From AWTP1-13 sp963827545 (GTDB lineage Bacteria > Pseudomonadota > Alphaproteobacteria > Rhizobiales > Hyphomicrobiaceae), in NCBI GenBank assembly GCA_963827545.1, contig CAWHBI010000031.1, positions 1-64,000 of the forward strand: a stretch of DNA of 64,000 nucleotides. Direction: 5' to 3'. Numbering within the stretch: position 1 is the stretch's first letter; every line of letters begins with the position of its first letter. Under the pieces are notes generated by a model. That model worked only from the letters and a program-made list of their open reading frames with translations, was not told where the DNA came from and made no database searches. Shown in pieces: positions 43,247 to 53,489 of the stretch. The translations under genes and the position numbers were made by a program.

Positions 43247-43915
43247 TCATTGCAGTTGGGCCCGCAGTGCTGCAGCGGCAGCCAGCGGCGCCAACACGAC
43301 AGCCGCCAAGGAGATGGCCACCAGAATCAGGAAAGACGGCATGAAGGTCTCGCTGTCGGCTAGCGCAGCCCCGATTGCTTCGATGCCGAAGATGAGCGTC
43401 GGCACGTACAGCGGAAGCATCAGCAGGGCCAGCAGCAGTCCACCGCGGCGGGCGCGCAGGGTCAAGGCAGCGCCGATGGCGCCGATGAAGCTGACGGCCG
43501 GCGTCCCGGCCAGCATGGTGGCGATCAGCACGCCATAGGCCTCCAGGGGCAGGTTCAGGAGCAGACCGAGGACCGGCGCCAGCACGGTTAAAGGGATCCC
43601 GGTGGTGATCCAGTGCGCAAAGCCCTTGGCGGCGACCATGGCCTCCAGCGGCAGCGGGCCGGTCGCCAGCACCTCGAGCGAGCCGTCCTCGAAGTCGGTC
43701 TCGAACAGGCGACCCAGCGAGAGCAGTGCAGCCAGCAGCAGGGCCACCCAGAGTAGGCCAGGCGCGATGCGGGAGAGAAGGTTCAAGTCGGGCCCCAGCC
43801 CCAGCGGCAGCATTGCCACGACGACGAGATAGAACCCCAGCGCTACGCCAAGCGTGCCGCCTTCATTCCAGGCGATCAGGAGATCGCGGCGCACGAGCTG
43901 CCAGAATGCGCTCAT
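43247..43915 (-). CDS. ccmB: Haem exporter ABC permease CcmB
   Basis: A 222-residue inner-membrane permease that acts with CcmA in cytochrome c maturation. It starts MSAFWQLVRRDLLIAWNEGGTLGVALGFYLVVVAMLPLGLGP and has about six membrane segments; FETDFEDGSLEVLATGPLPLEAMVAAKGFAHW is the family signature. The start overlaps the ccmA stop by four bases. It ends 180 bases before ccmC. Confidence 0.95.
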   Translation of the reverse strand: MSAFWQLVRRDLLIAWNEGGTLGVALGFYLVVVAMLPLGLGPDLNLLSRIAPGLLWVALLLAALLSLGRLFETDFEDGSLEVLATGPLPLEAMVAAKGFAHWITTGIPLTVLAPVLGLLLNLPLEAYGVLIATMLAGTPAVSFIGAIGAALTLRARRGGLLLALLMLPLYVPTLIFGIEAIGAALADSETFMPSFLILVAISLAAVVLAPLAAAAALRAQLQ

Positions 43916-44526
43916 GCGGGCTGCGCCGCCGTGCCCAGTTGCAGTTCCCGGGATTTGGCGAACCCGAGCGGCGCATGCGTGGCCGCAATCACCAATCCTC
44001 CGGAGGCGAGATGGGCGTTCACAGCACCGGTCATGACCTGCTGCGCGGCGCTGTCGAGGGACGTTGCCGGCTCGTCGAGCAGCCAGATCGGGCGCTCCGC
44101 CAGCAGCAACCGCGCGAGACCGAGCCGCCGCTTCTGCCCGGCTGAGAGGTAGCCCGCCGGAATGTCGCGTAGCGCCGATAGGCCGAACGTCTCGAGAGCC
44201 ATCTCGAGACGACCCCGCGCACCGCCGAGAAATCGGCTCCAGAACCTCGCGTTCTCGGCCACCGTGAGGTTCGCCTTGACGGCGTTGAGATGCCCAACGT
44301 AGTGGCATTGCTCGCTCAGAGTGTGGTCAGCCGGGCCTCCCTCCAGCCGAACCTCCCCCGTGCGAGGGGCCAGAAAGCCCGCAATGGTGCGGATGAGCGT
44401 GGTCTTGCCGGCTCCGTTCGGCCCCAGCAGCAACAGCGTCTCGCCCGCACTGACGGCGAACGACAGCTCGGCGAACAGGTCGCGTCCGCCCCGAGCTGAG
44501 GACAACTTGTCGGCAACAAGCCTCAT
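43912..44526 (-). CDS. ccmA: Haem exporter ATP-binding protein CcmA
   Basis: A 204-residue ABC ATPase of the cytochrome c maturation complex. Walker A GPNGAGKT is at 35-42, the signature is LSAGQKRR, Walker B WLLDEPATSLD and the switch H in AATHAPLG follow. It powers release of holo-CcmE. It leads the ccmA-ccmB transcript. The gene is divergent from acnA, with about 120 bases between, a pairing common in Hyphomicrobiales. Confidence 0.95.
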   Translation of the reverse strand: MRLVADKLSSARGGRDLFAELSFAVSAGETLLLLGPNGAGKTTLIRTIAGFLAPRTGEVRLEGGPADHTLSEQCHYVGHLNAVKANLTVAENARFWSRFLGGARGRLEMALETFGLSALRDIPAGYLSAGQKRRLGLARLLLAERPIWLLDEPATSLDSAAQQVMTGAVNAHLASGGLVIAATHAPLGFAKSRELQLGTAAQPA

Positions 44527-44644
44527 GGGACTTTCCCACCCCCGGCGCGCATATTAGAACGCTTTTATACGGCCCGGTTCCCACCGGAAAGCCTGCCGCT
44601 ATCGCGCGAGCCGAACGGCGAGGCTCGAAAGGAGATTGCCGCTC

Positions 44645-47335
<2,691 letters not shown>

Positions 47336-47485
47336 CCGCAAACAGCCCCTTGACGGGCCGACCGCCCTTCGCGGCTGCAAAATCTGGACACGTTGTCTCA
47401 CCCATTCGTGACTCGCACTTGATCGGCGAAGTCCCGATATTCAGCCCAGTTGGGGCACACTCAAACTGAAGGATCCTGCTTGCAC

Positions 47486-48250
47486 ATGCGCCTTGTCGCG
47501 CTCATTGCGCTCGCGACCGGTCTCGTCGGGTTCGCGAACCTGGCCCAGGCTCAAGGTGCGGGCCCGGTAGGCCAGGCGAGCGCAGCGTCCACGGCACCGA
47601 AAGCAGTGGTGGAGCTGTTCACCAGCCAGGGGTGCTCATCGTGCCCGGCCGCCGACGCGCTGCTCGGACGCCTCGCCCAGCGCGACGACGTGCTCGCCAT
47701 CTCCCTGTCGGTCGACTACTGGGACTATCTCGGCTGGAGGGACACGCTGGCGCAGGCCAAGTTCGCAGAACGGCAGAAGGCCTATGCCAGGGCGCTCGGC
47801 GACGGCATGGTGTACACACCGCAAGCGGTGGTGAACGGTGTCGTGCACGTCAACGGCAGCGACGAGGACAAGATCACGCGCGCGATAGAAAAGACTTCCA
47901 AGGTCATTGCCCACATACCGGTGCGGCTGTCGCCCGTCGACGGCAAGCTGGTCGTCGAAGTCGGTTCCGCACCGCAGGGCGCGGCGACCAAGGATGCCAC
48001 ACTCTGGCTTGCGGTCATGTCCAAGAGCGTGGACGTGCCCATCACCCGCGGCGAGAACAAGGGCAAAACCATCACCTATTCCAATGTCGTGCGCGAACTC
48101 ATTCCGATCGGCCTGTGGAATGGCAAGCCGACAACGGTGCAGCTCGAGCGCCACAGCATCACGCACAAGGGTGCCGAGCGGTATGCCGTGTTGCTGCAGC
48201 AAGGTCACGCGGGGCCGATTGTCGGCGCGGCGCTGCTATCGCAATTCTGA
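47486..48250 (+). CDS. DUF1223 thioredoxin-like exported protein
   Basis: A 254-residue secreted protein. The signal peptide is RLVALIALATGLVGFANLAQAQ; the mature part begins with a thioredoxin-like domain, VVELFTSQGCSSCPAADALLGRLA, in which C50/C53 form a CxxC pair. The second half is an all-beta domain (RLSPVDGKLVVEVGSAP). DUF1223 proteins are widespread in alphaproteobacteria, and one often follows acnA; their function is not established, although a role in periplasmic disulfide or metal chemistry is conceivable. A short perfect hairpin (48310-48327) follows the stop without a T-run. Confidence 0.85.
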   Translation: MRLVALIALATGLVGFANLAQAQGAGPVGQASAASTAPKAVVELFTSQGCSSCPAADALLGRLAQRDDVLAISLSVDYWDYLGWRDTLAQAKFAERQKAYARALGDGMVYTPQAVVNGVVHVNGSDEDKITRAIEKTSKVIAHIPVRLSPVDGKLVVEVGSAPQGAATKDATLWLAVMSKSVDVPITRGENKGKTITYSNVVRELIPIGLWNGKPTTVQLERHSITHKGAERYAVLLQQGHAGPIVGAALLSQF

Positions 48251-48929
48251 GCGGCTCTCGCGGCTCCGCCGCATTTAAGGCGCCATTGAAGCATTGCAGA
48301 CAAACAAACGGCCGGCGGTAGCCGGCCCTACAGTTTCTGCATGGTGCCTCTTCGCTTGAGTAGAAGGCCCGGTTCTATGAAGCGACCCCGGGGGGCTGGG
48401 GGGCTGAGTAGTCCGAAGCCTCATCACGAACCGGGCCGAGAGGCAACGATGCCATGCTGCCAATCCATTGGGGCGGTTCGTTGGCCGGGTCGCGTCGCGA
48501 TTTTGGCGGAACCGAGGTGTTTTCGGTGCCAACCGGTGCAGGAGTGTTCCGCCCGCACCTCAATTCGGTATTGAAACTTCGCCTTGGCCGCAGCGTTGTC
48601 TCGTCATCCTGGTTGGCCACGACACCGATGTTTGGGAACAACCAAGGCCCCCCTTGGGGTATGGCTTGGCACACAATGAGCGCACGCAGAGGACGCCGCA
48701 CGCGGCAGAGCGCGGCGATCAGTCTCCAAGAGGCTTTCGATGAGGCGCTGCTCGCCTTGCGGCTGAGCGATTTACCGTTGCAGCTCGAGAATACTCTGCG
48801 TTCACGCCTTGCTCGATGAGTTCGTGGCAGTTCTGACGACAATGTGTGGCAACGGCGCCTAGGGCTGCGGCTCATAGCTCAGCCCCAGCGTGATGACCCT
48901 TGCAGCAATTCTTCGCATTTCATGCCGGC
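48251..48929. other. Region without supported gene, probable remnant or insertion junction
   Basis: About 680 bases. A 7-base perfect hairpin (GGCCGGC GGTA GCCGGCC, 48310-48327) stands after the DUF1223 gene. Open frames at 48454-48819 (plus) and 48375-48875 (minus) look unlike the surrounding genes: they are Arg/Ser-rich, lower in G+C, and match no family that I recognise; one may be a remnant of a mobile or duplicated element. The stretch ends where the truncated coding sequence upstream of the FAD monooxygenase begins (in-frame TGA at 48894), so a DNA rearrangement probably happened near 48890. Confidence 0.45.
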
Positions 48930-49067
48930 ATGCCGAGCCGAATCGATGGCGCTTACTTCGCCGACGGGCGCATGACCGGCATCGATCTCGACCCCGAGCC
49001 CCATGTGATGGCTCACCACCTGCGAACTGGTGGTGTATCATTCTGCGAATTGTCCCGTCCGGTATGA
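48930..49067 (+). pseudogene. C-terminal fragment of a truncated gene, coupled to the FAD monooxygenase
   Basis: A 45-residue open frame from ATG 48930 (or TTG 48900) with sequence of clear protein quality: AYFADGRMTGIDLDPEPHV and HHLRTGGVSFCELSRPV. Its TGA at 49065-49067 overlaps the monooxygenase ATG at 49064 as ATGA, the mark of a coupled operon gene. The frame is closed by a TGA at 48894, so the rest of the gene is missing. I do not recognise the parent family. It was probably the upstream enzyme of the same catabolic operon, cut off by a deletion or insertion. Confidence 0.5.
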
Positions 49068-50305
49068 TGCCAGTTCCTCTCTCATCCTCACACCAACGTC
49101 GCGCCATCATCATTGGCGGCTCGATGTCGGGCCTCTTCACGGCGGCGTTCCTGCGGCAGATCGGCTGGGACGCCGAAGTCTACGAGCGCTCGACGGCCGA
49201 ACTGGCCGGCCGCGGCGCCGGCATCACGACACATCCGGAGCTTCTGGAAGCCCTGCAAAAGAGCGGTGCCGGCACTCGCGACCTCGGCGTCGAGGTTGAA
49301 AAACGCATCGCACTTGACCGCACCGGCCGCGTGATCGGAGAAAAGCACCTGCGGCAGGTTCTCACATCCTGGGACCGGTTGCAGCGGCTGCTGCGCGCCA
49401 CCATCGATCCCGCGCATTACCACCTCGGTTGGAACTTCGAGCGGGTGGAGCAGGAGGGCTGTGGCGTTCGCGTGCATTTCTCCGGCGGGCGAGTCGAGCA
49501 CGGCGCTATCCTCGTTGGCGGCGACGGCATCCGCTCCGGCGTACGCGCTGCGATCATGCCCGAGGTGCAACCGATCTATGCCGGCTATTACATCTGGCGC
49601 GGTGCGCCGAACGAAGCTGATCTGTCGCGGCGCGCGCTGAACGAGGTCTTTCCGTATTTCTCCTTCTTCCTGCCCCCGCGGCAGGAAGTCATTTGCTATC
49701 CGATTGCGGGTTTCAACGATGATCTGCGGCCGGGGTATCGCCGCTTCAACTTCATCTGGTATCGCGGGGCCGACGCGACCTTGCTCAAGGAAATGTGCGT
49801 CGACGACAAGGGCCACCAGCACGATTATTCGGTTCCGCCGCCGCGGATCCGCAAAGACCTGATCACCGGGCTGCGTGATGAAGCTGAGGAGGCACTGCCG
49901 CCCGCAATCAACGATTGCCTGCGCGCGATCGAGCAGCCGTTCTTCACGCCGATCTACGATTTTATCGCGCCGCGCATCGTGTCAGGCCGCGTAGCGCTGG
50001 TCGGTGACGCCGCATCCAACGCGCGCCCGCATATGGGTTTTGGCGTGTCGAAAGCAGCCTGCGACGCGCAGGCCCTGGCGGATGCCCTGCGGGACCACGA
50101 CGGCATCGACACGGCGCTTGCCGAATACAACCGCATTCGCCAACCGATCGGAGAGATCATCGTCCGGCACAGCCGCAAGCTCGGGACCCATATGGGCGTC
50201 AACTTGCAGACCGATGAAGACCGCGCGATGCATCAACTGCTGCAGGACCCACGCGCCATGATGGACTGGATCGCGGTACCGAATTTCCTGGATGCCTATC
50301 GATGA
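49064..50305 (+). CDS. FAD-dependent aromatic monooxygenase (2,6-dihydroxypyridine-hydroxylase-like)
   Basis: A 413-residue group A flavin hydroxylase. The FAD motif is variant, IIIGGSMSGLFTAAFL, followed by YERSTAELAGRGAGI; the DG motif is GGDGIRSGVRA and the GD motif GRVALVGDAASNARPHMGFG. The GGS start and the GRGAGI phrase are the type seen in 2,6-dihydroxypyridine 3-monooxygenase and related salicylate-like enzymes, so an N-heterocyclic or phenolic substrate is likely. The start overlaps the truncated gene stop, and its own stop overlaps the next start (ATGA at 50302). NADH dependence is assumed. Confidence 0.85.
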   Translation: MMPVPLSSSHQRRAIIIGGSMSGLFTAAFLRQIGWDAEVYERSTAELAGRGAGITTHPELLEALQKSGAGTRDLGVEVEKRIALDRTGRVIGEKHLRQVLTSWDRLQRLLRATIDPAHYHLGWNFERVEQEGCGVRVHFSGGRVEHGAILVGGDGIRSGVRAAIMPEVQPIYAGYYIWRGAPNEADLSRRALNEVFPYFSFFLPPRQEVICYPIAGFNDDLRPGYRRFNFIWYRGADATLLKEMCVDDKGHQHDYSVPPPRIRKDLITGLRDEAEEALPPAINDCLRAIEQPFFTPIYDFIAPRIVSGRVALVGDAASNARPHMGFGVSKAACDAQALADALRDHDGIDTALAEYNRIRQPIGEIIVRHSRKLGTHMGVNLQTDEDRAMHQLLQDPRAMMDWIAVPNFLDAYR

Positions 50306-51558
50306 GCACCGACCTGCCGAAACCCGATTACGCGCGCAACATGCGCATTGTCGGCCATTCCGATCAGGGCGGCCGGCCCGACGGCGTGCAGATCATGGTG
50401 CATCGAGGCTACGCCTATATCGGCCACATGTTCTCCAAGGGCTTCAGCATCGTCGACGTACGCGACGCCAAGAATCCGCGCGCGGTGAACTACCTTGCCG
50501 CGCCGCCGAACACCTGGAACATCCACCTGCAGACGCACGACGACCTCCTTCTGGTCATCAACGCCAAGGACATGTTCGCCGCTGCGGAGTTCGCCGACGA
50601 GAAAGCGTACTACAAGGGCCAGCTCGGCAAGGTAGTCGGCACGGCGGAGCGCAAGAGCACCACGCGCAACTGGACCGCCGGGCTCGCTATCCATGATATC
50701 TCCAGACCCGAGGCACCACGGCGCATTGGTTTCATGCCGGTCGATGGCGGCGGCATTCACCGCATCTGGTACACCGGCGGACGGTGGGCCTACGTCTCGG
50801 CGCTGCTCGACGGCTTCACCGACTATGTCTTCATGACCGTTGATTTGAACGATCCGGCCAATCCGCGCGAGGCCGGACGCTACTGGATCCCGGGCATGAA
50901 ACAGGCCGCTGGCGAGACACCGTCATGGCCGCCGACCAGCCGCTACGGATTGCACCATGCGATTGTGCATGGCGACACTGCTTACGCCGCCTGGCGTGAC
51001 GCAGGCATGGTGGTGATCGATGTCGCTGACCGCACACAACCCAGGTTGATCACCCACCGCAATTGGTCGCCGCCATTCGGTGGAGGCACGCACAATTGCC
51101 TGCCTCTGCCCGACCGCGATCTGCTGATCGTGCTCGACGAGGCTGTCCTCGACCATCAGGAGGATGGGCTCAAGCTCATTTGGGTGTTCGACAACCAGGT
51201 GACGGGAAATCCCGTGAGTATTTCCACCTTTCCGACGCCGGCGGAAGCGGACTACGCGCGCAAAGGCGGCCACTTCGGTCCGCACAATGTTCACGAGAAC
51301 CGACCGGGAACTTTCGTGAGTTCGGAGCTGATCTTTGCGACCTATCAGAATGCGGGCGTGCGTGCATTCAACATCCGCGACCAGTTTCGACCCAAGGAAG
51401 TTGGCGCGCTGGTGCCACCTGCGCCCGCACGTATGATCGATCATCGGCCGAATCGCGCGCAGGTGATCCAATCCGCCGACGTCTTCGTCGATGCTGCGGG
51501 CCTGATTTACAGCACTGACTATAACGGCGGGCTGTACATTATCGAATTCAGCGGTTGA
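50302..51558 (+). CDS. LVIVD-repeat beta-propeller protein
   Basis: A 418-residue protein with repeated blades of LVIVD type: YIGHMFSKGFSIVDVRDAKNPRAV, GLAIHDISRPEAPRRIGF, FMTVDLNDPANPREAGRY, GMVVIDVADRTQPRLIT and VRAFNIRDQFRPKEVG. The repeat forms a beta-propeller. Conserved His-rich pieces between blades (GGGIHRIW, YGLHHAIV, GGTHNCLPL, FGPHNVHEN) could bind a metal, so an enzyme role is possible. No signal peptide is present. It overlaps the monooxygenase by four bases and must serve the same pathway; function unknown. Confidence 0.75.
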   Translation: MSTDLPKPDYARNMRIVGHSDQGGRPDGVQIMVHRGYAYIGHMFSKGFSIVDVRDAKNPRAVNYLAAPPNTWNIHLQTHDDLLLVINAKDMFAAAEFADEKAYYKGQLGKVVGTAERKSTTRNWTAGLAIHDISRPEAPRRIGFMPVDGGGIHRIWYTGGRWAYVSALLDGFTDYVFMTVDLNDPANPREAGRYWIPGMKQAAGETPSWPPTSRYGLHHAIVHGDTAYAAWRDAGMVVIDVADRTQPRLITHRNWSPPFGGGTHNCLPLPDRDLLIVLDEAVLDHQEDGLKLIWVFDNQVTGNPVSISTFPTPAEADYARKGGHFGPHNVHENRPGTFVSSELIFATYQNAGVRAFNIRDQFRPKEVGALVPPAPARMIDHRPNRAQVIQSADVFVDAAGLIYSTDYNGGLYIIEFSG

Positions 51559-51566
51559 TCACTGCG

Positions 51567-52538
51567 CTACTTCACCTTGATGTTCAGCTCCTGAACCAGC
51601 CGGCCATACTTTTCGAAGTCCTCGCGCACGCGGACTCCGAAAGCCTCGGCGGTGCCGCCGATCGGCTCCTGCGCCGATTGCAGAAGGTTCGCCCGGATCG
51701 CGGGATCGGCAAGCGCCTTGCCGATCTCGTCGTTGAGACGCGCTATGATGGCGGGTGGTGTTCCCGACGGAACAAATACGCCGAGCCACTGGTCGAGTAC
51801 TAGCCCATTGATGCCGGCTTCCTGGAAGGTCGGCACGTCAGGCAGGCTCTGCGAGCGCGCCGCGGTGGTCTGCGCCAGCAGGCGCAAGGAGCCGGCCCGG
51901 TAGTGCGGAATGAGCGGCGTCGACCCGAGCGAGCCGAGCTTCACGTGGCCGGCGATGAGGTCGTTGATCGCCTGGCCGCCGCCGCGATACGCCACCTGCT
52001 CAAGCTCGATCCCTGCTAGTTTCGCGAACCACTGCACGACCATGTGCTGCGGCGAGCCTTGGCCACTGCCCGTAGCATAGCGCAAGCCAGGCTGCTGCTT
52101 GACCAGTACCACAAGCTCGTCCAGCGTGTTGACGCCCAGCGACGGATGCACCGCCAGCACCACGGGCTGACGCGACAGTTGCACTACCGGCGCCAAGTCC
52201 TTTAGCGGATCGTGGCCAACCTTGTAGACGTGGGGATTGCTCGCAACTGCGTCAGCGGTGACGAGAATGGTGTAACCGTCAGGTGCGCTCTTGGCCGCGG
52301 CGTCCATGCCGATCACGCCGTTGGCGCCGGTGCGGTTCTCAACGTAGAACTGTTGGCCGGCCGCGCGCGAGAGATAGTCCCCGACCAGGCGCGCTGCCAC
52401 GTCGGTCGAGCCGCCGGCCGCGAACGGCACGATCAATCGGACTGGCCGGTTTGGCCACTCCTGGGGCGTCTGCGCCCGAGCGACCGACAGACCGGCGGCG
52501 ACGGCCGCCAGCGCCGCGAGGATGCGAAATGCCTGCAT
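51567..52538 (-). CDS. Tripartite tricarboxylate-type (Bug) solute-binding protein
   Basis: A 323-residue secreted binding protein of the Bug/TctC family. The signal peptide is RILAALAAVAAGLSVARAQ. The family signature WPNRPVRLIVPFAAGGSTDVAARLVGDYLS follows, then FYVENRTGANGVIGMDAAAKSAPDGYT, which forms the ligand cleft. TctA and TctB membrane partners are not nearby, as is usual for orphan Bug proteins. It converges with the LVIVD gene and is downstream of the GntR regulator. It probably delivers the organic acid or aromatic substrate of the cluster. Confidence 0.92.
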   Translation of the reverse strand: MQAFRILAALAAVAAGLSVARAQTPQEWPNRPVRLIVPFAAGGSTDVAARLVGDYLSRAAGQQFYVENRTGANGVIGMDAAAKSAPDGYTILVTADAVASNPHVYKVGHDPLKDLAPVVQLSRQPVVLAVHPSLGVNTLDELVVLVKQQPGLRYATGSGQGSPQHMVVQWFAKLAGIELEQVAYRGGGQAINDLIAGHVKLGSLGSTPLIPHYRAGSLRLLAQTTAARSQSLPDVPTFQEAGINGLVLDQWLGVFVPSGTPPAIIARLNDEIGKALADPAIRANLLQSAQEPIGGTAEAFGVRVREDFEKYGRLVQELNIKVK

Positions 52539-52589
52539 CGGGGTCCTCCCCTTCTTGTGCCGACGAGAGCAGCTTTGCGCCTCGCGGCC

Positions 52590-53444
52590 TCAGACCTTGC
52601 CCGCGACAGTGCGAATGTCGAACAGGCTTTCCGTGTGAACCGCCCTTCCTGTCGCGCAAGCGAATTCGTAGGCATCCGAGCAGAACCACACGCGGCCCAC
52701 CTCCTTGATCGCGCCGTCGTCGCCAAGTGTCCTTCGGCGCAGGACCAGTACGGGCGCTCGCGGTGAGATCTTCAGGACCCGGCCGACCACGGCACCAGCG
52801 GCCGCGGCCCGCATCGTCACTTGAGAGGATGCAATCACGATGCCGACCTGGCGCATCATGTCCTCGGTCGACATGAGCTTGGCCGTGGTGCGCGGCAGCG
52901 CGCCCACTTCGGGAACGAGCCAAGCCTGCGCCAATGCCACCGGCCTGCCACCGATCAGGTACAGTCGATCCAGCGCTAGCGCCCGCTGGTTCGGCCTCAG
53001 ATCAAGCGACGCCGCGGCCTCTGCGGAAGGGACTCGCATCTCATAACGCAACAATCGAGCGCTCGCGCCATGGGCCTGTGAGAAAAGGGATCCGAGGAGA
53101 CCATGCGAGCGTCTAAGGTCGTGCCTCACCGCCGGAGTGGACACAAACGTGCCCTTGCCCTGCTTGCGCACGACCATCTGCTTGCGGACAAGCTCCGCGA
53201 CGGCCTGGCGAAGGGTAATGCGACTGACCTGAAACCGGTTGGTGAGAAGCCCCTCGGACTCCAGCCGATCCCCTGGCTTCAGCCTGCCGGTGTTGATCTC
53301 GCTTTCTAGATGGCTGGCAAGCTGCCGGTAGAGCGGCTCTGGACTGGAGCGGCTCAGCACGACCCGAGTGTTTCTATGGGGGCCCAAGGGTGATTCCGCC
53401 TTGCAATGATGCGTCGACGTGCAGACTAAGTCATCATATAACAT
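52590..53444 (-). CDS. GntR-family regulator (HutC/UTRA type)
   Basis: A 284-residue repressor. The N-terminal winged helix is EPLYRQLASHLESEINTGRLKPGDRLESEGLLTNRFQVSRITLRQAVAELVRKQMVVRKQGKGTFV; the C-terminal UTRA ligand domain (LYLIGGRPVALAQAWLVPEVGALP) would bind the pathway effector. The start is uncertain: the ATGs at 53459 and 53444 lack a good site, and a TTG at 53387 behind AAGGCGG is as plausible. If the latter is right, the AT-rich inverted repeat at 53427-53448 lies in the divergent promoter. It is divergent from the DUF3604 gene and upstream of the Bug gene. Confidence 0.88.
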   Translation of the reverse strand: MLYDDLVCTSTHHCKAESPLGPHRNTRVVLSRSSPEPLYRQLASHLESEINTGRLKPGDRLESEGLLTNRFQVSRITLRQAVAELVRKQMVVRKQGKGTFVSTPAVRHDLRRSHGLLGSLFSQAHGASARLLRYEMRVPSAEAAASLDLRPNQRALALDRLYLIGGRPVALAQAWLVPEVGALPRTTAKLMSTEDMMRQVGIVIASSQVTMRAAAAGAVVGRVLKISPRAPVLVLRRRTLGDDGAIKEVGRVWFCSDAYEFACATGRAVHTESLFDIRTVAGKV

Positions 53445-53448
53445 CTTA
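53427..53448. promoter_or_regulatory. Candidate GntR operator / divergent promoter
   Basis: An AT-rich island in high-G+C surroundings with an imperfect inverted repeat: TAAG (53427-53430) and CTTA (53445-53448) flank TCATCATATAACAT. GntR proteins of the HutC group bind such imperfect palindromes near their own start. It sits between the regulator and the DUF3604 gene, so it could control both. If the regulator starts at 53444 the site would be coding, which lowers confidence. Confidence 0.3.
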
Positions 53449-53489
53449 TCAAGCGCCATGGCGTTGCGCTATCAATGTGGTGAACCTCC

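Noticed and set aside
48375..48875. 166-codon minus-strand open frame near the catabolic cluster
   Set aside because: No family recognised and opposing frames are equally open, so it is reported only as part of the unexplained region.
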